A DNA stretch of 64,000 bases from the NCBI RefSeq assembly GCF_009730915.1, contig NC_052494.1, forward strand, positions 806,001 to 870,000, written 5' to 3'. Below are positions 10,659 through 22,760 of this stretch, one piece after another. This DNA is from Dioscorea cayenensis subsp. rotundata (Eukaryota; Streptophyta; Magnoliopsida; Dioscoreales; Dioscoreaceae). A model generated the notes under the pieces. The model was given only the letters and a program-made list of their open reading frames with translations. It did not search any database and was not told the origin of the DNA. Numbering within the stretch: the first letter of the stretch is position 1; every line of letters begins with the position of its first letter. The position numbers and the translations under genes were made by a program.

Positions 10659-13600
10659 ATGTTTGTAATTGAGGATAAACTAGGAGCTATTGCTCTGATG
10701 CAAGTTTCTCTTCTTCTCTTGGGCACTTGGCCGGCATTTCTGACTCTATTAGAGCAACGTGGCCGTCTACCTCAACATACGTACCTTGATTACTCTCTCA
10801 CTAATTTCTTTGCTGCGGTTTTCATTGCTCTCACATTTGGTCAATTGGGAGATGCCAAGCCAAACTTCTTCACTCAGCTTTCTCAGGTCTTTCTTCACTT
10901 CTCTGATTTCTTATTGGTTTCTGTTTCTATGTTGAGTATAAATTTGGTCTTTCCCCAAGTTTTTACTCAATCTTATCATTACTGTAACTGGAAATTCTTT
11001 ACAAAGTAATATAGTGTTTGGTGGGAAGAAGGTGGTGTTATCTGTCATTTTGTTACGCTGAGATTTACATATCCATCTAACTTGGCCATTGTTTTTTAGT
11101 GGTGTTCTATAATTGAAATAAGCACCTTTCTTATTCATGATCCTATGAATATCAAAGAATGGCATTTGAAGGTAGACATGCTTAATATTCTATTGAATGG
11201 GTGAAATATTTATCTTTGCTATCATCCATATGAGCCATATTAATGGTGTTGATAGCATCTAATGATTTACTTTATAACAATGAATTTCCCTGTTATTCAT
11301 GTAATTTTATCTTTGAACTTCAGATAAACATGTGTGTGTGTGTCTCTTTTTGGTCGTCTTCGCTGATGTTTTTGCCCACTTAACAAATAATGAACATGTA
11401 ATGCAGGACAACTGGCCCTCAGTCCTGTTTGCAGTTGCAGGTGGAATTATGCTTAGCCTCGGGAACCTTGTTACACAGTATGCCTTGGCTTTTGTTGGTC
11501 TGTCAGTGACTTTGGTCATTACAGCAAGTTTGACAGTTGTTATAGGTAAATACTCTTAACTTGACGATTTATTGATAAGATTGAGTCTTTATGTTTCTGT
11601 TGTTGTCAGCAAACTAGCACACATTAGTTTTCTTTGTTTGGGAATAATGAATGCAATCTTGCATATGCTGTTTCATGGGCTATAATTAGGTTTAACTGCA
11701 GTACTCTGAATGATTTCAAATTGTTTGCTTTTTCTTAATATGCAGGCACAACCATGAACTATTTCTTAGATAATCGGATTAATAGAGCAGAGATTCTTTT
11801 CCCCGGAGTTGCTTGCTTTCTTGTTGCAGTTTGCCTTGGAGCTGCTGTTCACTCATCCAATGCCGCTGATAATGCCCAAAAACTTGGCGGTTTTTCAAGT
11901 CAACACAAAGGCAAACCTTGTAACCTAATCTATTTCCTATGGCTTTCGGGTTCCTCTCGAATGGCAAGTTTCATTTGGAGGTGGTCTCTGCTTTTAAGAC
12001 CACCATAATTTGACTATTTCTTTGCCCTGTTTGCTTCAGATCAGTCATCACCAGACATGGAACAAATCCATCTTCTACGTGATACCCCTGGGTACAATGA
12101 TCAGGAATCGAACAAAGGTAATTATTCTTATTAAGAAGTTAACCTCTGCCAAACGGGTGTGTTAAATAACTTATGATTCTACTGATATAGATGCGGAGAG
12201 TGGTATATCCTATACTCCAGACGATGTCCTGAAGGCAGAAAAAGTGGAACCAGGAAGTGCAAAATTCCTCCTTCAGCTTGAGCACAGAAGATCTATCAAG
12301 GCAAGCAGCTTAACTGTATCTTTGACTAACAAAATGGAGGAAATAGCTATTAAGTCCATGTGTTTGATCATGAATCTCACATTCATTTTTCATCTATTCT
12401 TGCTTTCTTTCATCCTTGCACGTGCACATTTGCCTGTTAGTACTTAATACAGATGATTTTTATATAGCATATCATTGGCGTATGCAAGAAGTATGACTCC
12501 GTATCATCACTCAGTCATTTAGGAGTGTATAGTGCACAGAATACCAGCTCGTTGCTGGTCTAATGTTTGCATATATGCTTGTGAATCCTGTGCTCAAGTT
12601 TTGTTTCACCATTATTAGTAGACTTTCTGAATATTTTTTTTATTGTGCAGGTGTTAGGATCTGATATTTTCTTAGGCCTCAGCATGGCATTCTTTGCTGG
12701 TATTTGCTTTTCACTCTTTTCGCCGGCATTCAACTTGGCCACTAATGATCAGTGGCATACCTTGAAAGAAGGAGTGCCTCATTTGGTGGTCTACACTGCA
12801 TTCTTCTATTTCTCCATCTCTTGTTTTGTTCTTGCAACTATCCTAAATATCTACTTCCTATATAATCCAATGCTTGGACTGCCGAAATCATCTTTTACGG
12901 CATACTTGAAGGATTGTAAAGGACGACACTGGGCATTGTTAGCTGGGCTTATTTGTGGCTTTGGAAATGGATTTCAGTTCATGAGCGGTCAAGCTGCAGG
13001 ATATGCTGCAGCTGATTCTGTTCAGGTACAACTTCTATCCTTCCTTTTTTCGCTTGTGAAGTGAATTCCATTGCATTAGTGAAAAGAACGGCGAAAACTT
13101 TAATTCCGTGTGCCATGAACTACAATCAGCATGACCGATTGAAAAGACCTCAAGCTGTTCATTACCTTTTGCTCTTTGATTTCCCTGCTATTATTTAATA
13201 TCAACTTCCTGGGAACTCCTTTCATCAAAATGATCGTCTGGAAGCGTAGTAATCATAGTAAATTATTTTCGTTCAGAACCTCCCTCAAAAACGTTTATTA
13301 GTGCAACACTTTTTTAAAAGATTAGAAGTGCAAACAATACTATAAGACTTATGTCGATCTGATTATTTTGTACATTTGTTCTCGATGCTCTTTCGATTTC
13401 AGTTTTTTACAAGTAACTTTGCTTTGGCACTGATTCAGCAAGCACAATTCTGAAGCAAAATCAATGATTGATCTGAACCATTGCCTCTGTTTATATCTTA
13501 ATACTTATTTGTCTCAAACATATGACTTAACATTGATCTGATTAAATCATTCTTTTATTCAAGATATGTTTTGGTTTAATTTTTATCCCAAAGTTATTCT

Positions 13601-13896
13601 ATTTGCCCGCATTCAAGAATTCTCAGAAATTTACTTTAAGAAGTCTTTGTTAAGAATGTTCGGCTTATAAAATTATTTTGCTCGGTAGCACTAATAAAGT
13701 CGAACATTTTGTCGAACATCTGAATCAGGCATTGCCACTTGTTAGTACCTTCTGGGGTGTAGTCCTTTTCGGAGAATACCGAAAATCATCCAAAAAAACA
13801 TACATACTTCTTGCAAGCATGTTGTTCATGTTCGCCGTCGCAGTTGCTGTTCTTATGGCTTCATCAGGCCAAAGAAAGACATCATTCAACAGCTGA
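10659..13896 (+). CDS. UPS: Ureide permease (UPS family)
   Basis: Plasma-membrane transporter of allantoin, uracil and related oxo-heterocycles. Exons: 10659-10886, 11407-11545, 11746 to about 11919, 12040-12117, 12191-12300, 12651-13025, 13729-13896; all phases agree, giving about 420 aa. Family blocks seen: LLGTWPAFLTLLEQRGRLPQ, QHTYLDYSLTNFFAA, FFTQLSQDNWPS, NYFLDNRINRAEILFPGVAC, FFAGICFSLFSPAFNLATND, CGFGNGFQFMSGQAAGYAAA and ALPLVSTFWGVVLFGEYR, forming about ten membrane segments with a hydrophilic loop (exons 4-5) in the middle. The donor after exon 5 is AAG/gcaagc, a GC-AG intron. The exon 3 end is ambiguous between a GC site after 11910 and a GT site after 11919; both keep frame. The ATG at 10659 matches the family start. 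Confidence 0.95.
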
Positions 13897-15322
13897 AGTT
13901 CATGCTTAGATTCATATCTTAGATTCCTACCAAGATTCCAAATTTATGGTAATATTGATCAATCATTGTGAATTTGTTGATCAATTATTGTGTTATTTAC
14001 TTATTTGATAAACCAGAACATTGTTTGTAGCATATCATGGCCTGTGTAAAATTTTTTCCTTGGTTGTAAAAAAAATTGTATGTGTAAATTGATTGATGTG
14101 TCTTTGTTAATTTGATTTATTTGTTTTTATTTTCTCAGTAATTCTATTATTTCATTTTAATCAAATATTCATCTCAATTGAATTCGTTGGTAATTAATAA
14201 GCATTAATAACTATTTTTTGATTTTGTGTTTTAGTTTTTTATTTTTGTCTAACCAAAATATTTAACTTATAATATATATATATATATATATGTTTCAATT
14301 TCTTATTTATGAATTCATAATTTTACTGTTATTATATTATTATAAAAGTTTACAAATTTGCAATTATTTTATAAACTACGCTCAAAAAAATCCATTGTGA
14401 TACTTTACCAAAAAAATTATTTTTTTAATTCTCAAACTATAAAAAAAATATTTTATTTTATTTTATTTTTTAAGTAAATTTAAAAATGCATAATTCAGTC
14501 ATTTGAAATTAAAATGAATATATTTTGGGAAAAATTACTTTTAGCCCCCTGAAAGTTCAAAACATCTCAAAATAACCTCTCTGACATTTGAATTTTTCAA
14601 ATATCCCCTCTTTTTTTCGTAAACTTTTTTGGTTTGCCAGCTCACTTCGTCAGTTTATTCTATCTTTACAACATTTACTTCCCCTTAATAATTTTATTTT
14701 TTATTTAATATTAAGTGTTTACATGTAACCACATAAGTTTTCACTTAATATATTATCTTTTCATTTAATATTTTTTTTTCCGATTTAATATCAGACCTTC
14801 CCATTTAATATTATATATTTTTCGTTAAAAAGCTGATGACCATTTACTGTTAACCTCAACTTTTATGTCGTAGTACTGAAAAGTAAGTTATCAGAAAAAA
14901 AATATTTTTTTAGGAATAACCAAATTTGGGAGGACCAAGTATACATAAAAGAAACTTCCAAAGGATTTTGGCAATTACCCATATTTTTTATATAATTTTT
15001 TATTCAATAACTATACATACTATTAAAGTAAATATATAATCTCCGAAAACGTTTCAAAGAACAATTTTAATTTTTTTTAATAATATTTAAATTTTTTGTT
15101 TATATTATTAATAATGTTAATAATTAAAAAATATTAATTACACCTATTTATGTAATAAATGTCCATAAGAACTTTTAATTATATTATTTTATATATAATA
15201 TTGATACGGAGAAAATGCTTAGTATATATAAGAGATTATGAGCCGTAGATATTTCCTCGTGATTATAAAAATGGATCAAGATCAAATCACGACCGGCCGT
15301 TGAACTTCACATTACCGCACTG
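13897..15322. other. Intergenic, AT-rich, with a MITE-like segment
   Basis: 3' UTR of the ureide permease, then very AT-rich DNA with a (TA)n tract at about 14271-14291. 14528-14985 begins gggaaaaattacttttagcc and ends with an approximate inverted counterpart (gggtaattgccaaaatcc on the minus strand), suggesting a non-autonomous DNA transposon; the ends are only loosely matched. Confidence 0.4.
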
Positions 15323-15329
15323 TATAAAA
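15323..15329 (+). promoter_or_regulatory. TATA box of the PHD-finger gene
   Basis: tataaaa in the context cactgtataaaagagaac, 63 bp upstream of the ATG at 15386 and followed by a C/T-rich leader, so transcription probably starts near 15355. Confidence 0.65.
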
Positions 15330-15385
15330 GAGAACACTAGCTCTCCCTTCCTCGCTTCGGCGTTCTCACCGAGGACTCTCCGGCG

Positions 15386-18300
15386 ATGGTCGGAACTGGG
15401 AAACGCCGGCAGGTAAGAACCCTAGTTCTATCGATTCCATTTCCTTTTGTTCTTTAGATTGTTCATTGTTGTTGTTTAATGTGATTCGAATCAGCGTTGT
15501 TCTTTATCTGTCTTGTGAATCACAATGGGTTTTGATTGATGAAATCTTGAGTTTTGTTTTGGAATTTTAGGTTTAATTATTTCTTTGTGATTTGGACAAT
15601 GGGTTGATCTTTGATTCGCTTCTTTCTTTGTTCATTTTTGGTTTTCTTGTTTGTATTTTAACATGCTTATTTCGCTTTTGTGATCAGGAGTGGGGGCTTT
15701 TGGTGTTTGGCATGATGAATTCTGGTGTTTTATTTTGTGGAATAAAAAGGTTGAATTTTTGCTAACTTGATGAGAAAATGGGGAACCTTATTTTTTTTTG
15801 CATAAAGAAATCTCGACTTTAATTGGGAATATGTTTTGGGGATTGGGATTGATGAAAGATGGTGTTCTATTTAGGGATATGACGTTGATTATTTCAATAT
15901 GATTAGAACCATGGCTTAATCTTTTCTGTTTTTGCTAGTGATTTCAGGCTATATATGCATTGCGAATATTTTTGGCTATGTAACGTATTGTTGGTTCATA
16001 ATGTGAATGAGGATCCACTCTTTTCCACTTTATTTGTGGTTTTTTTTTAACTATATCATTATTAGTAGTGAGCTTGCTTATGTGTTTTTGTTTTTATTTT
16101 TTTGAAAAAAAGTTTATCATGCTAATGATTTGGAATGAACTTTGAGCTCATAAACCAACCATATATGGAGGGCTTGTTTGGATTGGCTTACTTGTAGATT
16201 GGGAGCAGTTTGTTTGTGTGTTGAGTACTTATTGGCCTAATTTTTGGCGTTTGGATCGGCTCCTCGATAAAAACAAAAGTGAATCTATCAGGTTGATATT
16301 TATGGGATAGGCACTTCTAGATGTCTGTGTTAACGGTTGTGTTACTTTATTTCAGACGATAATGCCCACCAAAAAAAAACTCATATAAATTGCTTCTATA
16401 GTAACTCATCTAGATGGAAATCTGCTTAATAACTTACTCACAAAAAGGGAACAAAATACTTACCAAAAACTTTTAAAAATTGTTGTTCTTCACGAATCAA
16501 TCCAAACGAGCCATTAGTTCATTAGTATTTCCTTATTCATCCATCTTTCAAGAAGTTTTAAGTTTAATATAGTTTTGTAATGACAGCGATTCTTGATCCA
16601 CCCTGGCATTTCGCCAAGGTGAAGCGAATGTTATTTTGCAGCAATTTGAATTTGTAAGCAATGTTGTGATTAAGCTATTAGTGCTACATGTTGGATTCCA
16701 TGGATGCTATCTGCATATTCTTATTTGAAATAGAAGGATTGTTTCCCAACTTGTCAGAATGAAATGAAAAGGAAGAATTAATTAAGAGGGTTTGAGAAAA
16801 GGAAGAAAGAGTGTGGAGGTTCAATAATAAGAATAATTTGATGATGTTTTCTTCTATCTTCTATTCCTATTTAGTTTGGATTTGCTTTCCCTTGTTTATG
16901 AGATTCGCCGCATGTGTCTCTTTTTAATTTTCAGACAAATATGTCACAAGCACCCCCATTTAACAGTAAGTCAAAGATGTACACAAGTGTGGAGTTAATA
17001 CCTCAAACACGCCTGCACCCTCACCTTGTGTGGGCTTTGCATTTGATCTCAGGCCATCCCTGAAACGAACACACTATGCAAGAGACCTGGTATCAATAGG
17101 CCAAGAGGTCGTGGGTGCCACATGTTCTTTTAGCCAAAACTTATGTTGGGAATTCTAGCATTCTATTAGTGAAATTATATTTATCTAAAGCTCCACTCTT
17201 TGCATTTGTGTATTATATGATCTTTTATCTTTGATTCATTTGATTCATGTATCAAACCTCTTCTGCAGGATCTAGTTTGTAACATATGTGGTGATGTTGG
17301 CTACGCAGACTATATTGCAACTTGTTGTCACTGCAAGCGAGTCTCAGAACATATGTAAGTTTTTTATCAACTCTTTGCTGAATAGCTGCAATTTAATAGT
17401 TTAATAGTGCTGCTCCTTTTGCAGAAGTTTAACCTATATGTTACCCTAGAATCTTTGCTCCAGATAATTAATTGGTGACAATATCTAATCGCATGTATAT
17501 GATCAATACTATCATTAGGTCTTTCATTAGTTGGCCAAATGAACCATCTTTGACTTCCTTTGTATTGGATGCTTATGTAAAAATGCATAAAAAAAAAACT
17601 GCCAAGGGATTCTTCTTAGTTGTATTTGTGTGACCATTCTGCCTAAGACAAATCATTTACATAAGCAAGGCATTTAGATTTCCTTCGTTTTCTTTCTTAG
17701 CTTTACAAATATTTTCCAAATTTAAAGGCTCTTTATTGACTTTCATCAACTGTTCAAATGAAAAAAGAGTTGACGTCTAATTATAAAAAATTGATCAACA
17801 CTGGGAAACTCGATTCTGCAAACTTAATAGATTTGTTTATTTGTTTTTTATTCCTTTTTTCTTGTTTAAATCATAAGTCCGGTTTAAGGCACTATAGTCA
17901 TTTAGCATGGTCAGCTTCTTTTCCATATAACATTCCTTCACATTTCATACACATTTTTGAAGTCTAACCCATAAACCCTTCAATTCTTCTCTATAACTTG
18001 TTTGCAGAGACAATTACTTATTTTAGAAAGGGAAGAATGTCTTCTTTGTTCCATTTGTGTTGATTGCAATACTAATTTCTCTACTTCTATGTTTCATGAG
18101 CTTTTCTTCTTTCCCTTGAATATCATATTCCAAACCTCATCTTTTTTTATTTATTTATTTTATTTGTTTATTTTTTTTATTTGTTTAATTTTTTTTTTTT
18201 AATTTATAGCTATTGTATGCAAAACAAACTTTATGAGATCCCTGAAACATGGACTTGTGAGCAATGCCCATCTGTTGTTTCGAAGTGTAAAAAAATTGAG

Positions 18301-21171
18301 ATTACATCTTCGAACGTGAAAAGGTTGAAACCTGATGATAAACAAAGTTACAAGGAAAACTTTCGGCAACATAAGGCTCAGCTGCTGCAACATGAGCGGA
18401 TTGGTCCCTCATCAGTGAAGGCTCACCCTGCTGATAGAAGAACTTCAGTTACTAGGGATGTACAAAAACAATTAACTGGCTCTGCTTTTCCAAGTCCAAG
18501 CACAATTGACAAGGCTGCGGAGAAGTGTTTGCCTGTTAAAGATGTTTCGGCACAGACATTTGGGGGAAAATCAACAGTGTCCAATATAAGTCCGAGCCTG
18601 GGTGCTTCAGTTGCTCGAATGAATCAGCATAAAATCATATGTTCCAAGAATTTGAACCTGTGCAAGACCCTCTATCAGCCAAAAGAGGAAGATACTGATG
18701 CTAATGAAAAGTCAGGGAGCGTGTGTAATTATGGAACTTCAGGTTGATTTCTGATGCCTTTCTGTACTTCTTGGCAATCTGATGTGTTGTTTTACCTTGG
18801 TGTTTCATATCTTCAGGGAAAGATTCTCTTCCAGCTCTGATTAAGACTGAGCCTTGCGAAGAGGGCACATATCCCCAAATGTGCAAGCCCTTGGATCATA
18901 CGGATCATATACTATCTGCATACTGTGCTGATGTGCCTACCTTGGGTATTAACAATGCTCCATATCATTCACCAATCAAGAAGTGTTCTGGTGTGTATTC
19001 TCATTCCATGTATGATTCCATTTATTTTGTATTCCTTGTTTGGTGTGTTTGGAGAATTGCCTAATTATTGGTTGATGCCTCACCACTTTTTATCTTTTAT
19101 TCAAGGTCAAAACATTCAGGTTAGTGAATTACCTCAGGGATGGAATCAGGGAACTGCCTAATGGAAGAGCTATTAACTTTTTATCACCTTTTCAATCAGG
19201 TACAGAAAAATATCTTCAGTGACTTAGTAAGATTGACCTAGTAATGACAAGCTGACAGTTGAATCAAGTGAGATAATTTCTTTGCTAATATAATAGCCGC
19301 CTGCTGTATGGAGGGTCTTACATATGCTTTGACAGGTAATGCCATTTGTTCATCTATTCCAGAAAAGAAGCTGCCCTTACTGGTTGTATCAGATGGTGCA
19401 CCTTCAAACTTCTTTTCAACAGAAACTGCATGGATGTAAGTAAACGGTCCTGCCACTTTAACATTAATAAAAGCTGATCCCATTGTAGAATCAATTCTAC
19501 CTGTGATCTATTGACTATAATTTTTGGCATCAATATCTAATTCATTCCTATCGTTAGATTTTCTAATATGAGCTTCATCCCCCTTTTTTTATTTTCCTAA
19601 AAACCTGTCTTATGATAAATTTATTCACAGTGCAAACTCAGCATATTTTTCAGATCTCTTCACGTCTCATGTGTTGTTATGTTAACACACCTCATGCCCA
19701 TCAATTATGGACTTCATTTAGATTCTCTGGTCATAATAGGAAGTTTATAAGGTCTATAATCCATGAAAGGTATTCCATCTATTACTTTACTTGATCTCTT
19801 TATAAATACCAAATAAACATTTAAAAGCAACACCACATAATTATGCACCTCATGGTGAAGTCAATGATCTTACAATATGGTGACCTTGTACAAATGTATC
19901 TTGTTGCTGGTGGTCTACTCACTATGAATTTCCAGTGTATCCATATATTCCTTATTTTACCTAGTTGGATATTGAGTCAACACTAAAGGACTTTCACAAT
20001 TGTGAAAACGAACCAAAAGGTTATATTTTGTAGTTCCATTTGCTTGCAGAATGAAAGTGCATACTGACTCAATGATTTGGTTAAATACTGCTTGTTGCTA
20101 TAGTTTACAGGATATAACATCAATGCACTTTTCTCATCTGCAGGGGAGAACTTGAAATTTTTGGTGTCGTTCCTTATGTTTGTGAAGGAGTCGAAGCTCG
20201 TCTTCCAAGTAAAGTATGCCTTTTTGCATATGAGCAATTGAAACAGATGCCGATTAAAGTAAAATTGAAGCCTGTGCACCGCTTGGATGTCTGGCCAAAA
20301 CCTTTTCCAAGTGGATCCTCCTATGGTTGGTGACATCGCGTTCTTTCTCTTTCCTTGTGAATTCCAAAGGTTTGCTTGCTATCTCACTTAGTTACTCTTA
20401 TCTGCGGTTATGTTATAAATCTTTTCTCAGTATACAAGAACACATTGTCTTGAGTACCATACTTTTTTTCACATCTCAATAAAGGATGCACGCTGATCAT
20501 TCCCATTGTATTTGCAACTAACAAATCAGTGCCCAACGTAGGCTCAAAGAGAAGTACTCTCAACTCATTGAACAAATGAGCAGTGGCGATTTAGCATTGC
20601 AAACTCGTAAGGATGCTGTTGAATTGCTGATATTTACATCTAAAGAGCTGCCCAAGGATGCCAACTGTGAGTTTTTCTGTTTGAAATCCCTTTTTAATGT
20701 CTAATTTCCGATCTTGTGGTTCAAGTCTCAATAAAACATTTAGATATATTTGTCAAATGTTTAGCAGTCGGAACTCTTTTGCCGGCTTTTAGCTAAGAAC
20801 ATCCTGAGTACCATAGCCAAATTGAAACAATCAAAACATACATACATACCCTTCATCCACTCTTTCAAGTGCTTCATAAAACTATGCATAAATTTTGGAA
20901 TATTTTTATTTTTCATTGGAAATTTTTATAGTTTTGCATTAGTTATCTCTTTGTCATTGCACTTTGCTCCATGTTGATCAATGACAATACACCGACTGTA
21001 CATTGAATGAGATGGTTGGTATTTTTTATTTTTTATTTTTATTTTTGCAAATAACCTTCATTTATTTATCGTATACTGAAACTGTAAAAATCTTCAGTCA
21101 CAGGATTTCCTGTGAAAAACTTCTTGTGGGGAGTATTTCGACACTTAAAACCGAAGAAGCAATGCAACTAA
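15386..21171 (+). CDS. PHD-finger protein, AIPP2/PAIPP2-like
   Basis: Nuclear chromatin-reader type. In Arabidopsis AIPP2 and its paralogue join BAH proteins and the phosphatase CPL2 in a repressive complex. Exons: 15386-15412, 17269-17354, 18210-18742, 18817-18990, 19336-19435, 20144-20369, 20530-20666, 21098-21171; about 451 aa. Seen: a PHD zinc finger at about residues 13-55 (CNICGDVG, CCHCK, HIYC, WTCEQC), a long low-complexity middle, then the AIPP2 C-terminal domain (GELEIFGVVPYVCEG, GDIAFFLFP, DAVELLIFTSKELP, NFLWGVFRHLKPKK). Exon 20144-20369 is one base longer than the phases require: an extra T near 20315 (ggatcct where ggacct would fit) shifts the frame between WPKPFPSG and PPMVGDIAFF, after which everything is in phase again. 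Intron 1 is about 1.86 kb. Family assignment is good; the exact orthologue is not certain. Confidence 0.82.
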
Positions 21172-21786
21172 CAAGCAACAGAAGAAGAAGAAGGTGAGAA
21201 TATACCAGTATTTGTGCAGCATTACTTGAAAGTGAATATGCTAGATTTCCTTCATGTAAAACCTTTTCAATGCTTCAGAGACAAAGCATTTACTCTTTGT
21301 TTTTTCACCATATAACATAAATAGCCCTTATATATATATATATATATATATCTTGTCTTTACAAAGGAACAGAATTATTAGATAAAGAAGAGAGAAAAAG
21401 AATTACTTTTCACTGTTCCCTGTTTACTGCTGATTAAATGATTTAATATAGCAAATGCAGGTTAAATTAAATGTTTGTGTTTTGCTTTATTTGGATTCTA
21501 ATTAGGCAGGTTTAAAGTGGGTTTTTTTGCAGGAAAATAACAATGACTTACAGGGTATCTATGTAAATATTGATTTTACAGGGGGTACAATGGCGATTTC
21601 CCATTTTTTAGGGGATATGCAAGCACTATATTTATGTAGGCCAGCAATGCTAGTAAATAAAAATGCTTTCTATAAAGGGTATATTAGTCATTACAAAGTT
21701 TTCATAGGGCCAACAAAGTTCATATATTTTAGAAAATTATTTACAAACTTTCCTTTAAAAAAAGATTATTAAATTTAATCAATATT
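21172..21786. other. 3' flank of the PHD gene
   Basis: AT-rich, with a (TA)n tract at about 21329-21352. No conserved reading frame found. Confidence 0.5.
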
Positions 21787-22180
21787 GAGGTTGTAAACGA
21801 AACGAGCCGAGCCGAGTATCACCAGGCTCGAGCTCGGCTCGAGTATAGTATTCGAAGGCTCGAGCTCGGTTCGAGCTCGTTCGAGCTATTTTTTTTGTGC
21901 TCGAGCTCGGCTCGCTGAATAGTTCAAGTAGCTCGAGCTCGGCTCGTTTAAGCTCGATTATCTTGTATACATAAGTATTTTTGTAATTTTATATAATTTA
22001 TGTAATTATGTACTTTTGTAATTTATATATAAATAATTTAATATTTTATATATAAAAGCTCGCAAGCCTCACGAGCTGAGTGTTTTTAGGCTTGAGCTCG
22101 GCTCGTCAACATAAACGAGCAGCTCAAGCTCGGCTCGTGAAAAATCAAATCAAATCGAATTCTGACAACATTCTACTCCT
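21787..22180. mobile_element. Non-autonomous DNA transposon (probably hAT-like) rich in CGAGCTCGGCTCG subterminal motifs
   Basis: About 390 bp starting ggttgtaaacgaaacgagcc and ending near gctcggctcgtgaaaaatc. Both sides carry many copies of gagctcggctcg in both orientations around an AT-rich core (21960-22060). Terminal gtaaacgaa...cgagcc ends with arrays of cgagctcg are common in plant hAT-type MITEs. The ends are only imperfectly inverted, so exact limits are uncertain. Confidence 0.6.
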
Positions 22181-22446
22181 ATTGTAAGGAAGGTAGAAAT
22201 ATTTCTTAAAGTATATGAGTTTTAATATTAACTAAAACTTTATAAATCACATCCACCGATCTGAATTTCAATTTTCAATTTAAAAAATCATATTTTAGCA
22301 CATTATATACGCATATATACTATGTATAAATACTCATATATACTATGTATATTACACTAATTTCTTTTATTTTTGAACTTAAAAAAAAACAAAAATTTAG
22401 CATTTTGCCTTGGAAAAACAAAAACAAAATTAATATATATATATAT

Positions 22447-22617
22447 TTTTTGACAAATAGACAATAAACACCCCCTATCTAAAAAGTAGTCGAGAGGTAG
22501 TACATGACAGTAGGCGAGGCTCACCGAACCGTGCAGCTCACTCATGCGAGCGTGATTCAATTTCAGGGTCTCCCAAAAGCGAAAAGCTTTTACGCAAGGG
22601 ACCCGGTGCCAATTAAT
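22447..22617. repeat. Dispersed repeat, about 165 bp, family shared with 61833-61992
   Basis: A GC-richer island in AT-rich DNA, beginning with a T-run (ttttttgacaaatag) and including ggctcaccgaaccgtg and gacccggtgccaatt. 61833-61992 shows the same order: T-run, ctcacc...accgtg, a gcgtgag-like phrase, acccgacgccaat. On the minus strand both end in an A-run, as a short retroposon would. Class not identified. Confidence 0.5.
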
Positions 22618-22760
22618 ATATATATGATCCAACACTTTCTGAGACCAAAAAATTTTCAACACCCCCATTGAAAATCAATATGATACAAAAATTATCAGGA
22701 TATATATATATATTGTTACAAGCCGGTAAAAATGAAAGTAAAAGCATCAAAAAACACTAT

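Noticed and set aside
19105-19120. Candidate micro-exon in the PHD gene
   Set aside because: Exon 18817-18990 joins 19336-19435 directly in phase and gives a continuous protein, so no extra exon is needed.
21787-22180. Structured RNA or regulatory array made of CGAGCT motifs
   Set aside because: Layout of subterminal motifs and an AT-rich core fits a non-autonomous DNA transposon better.
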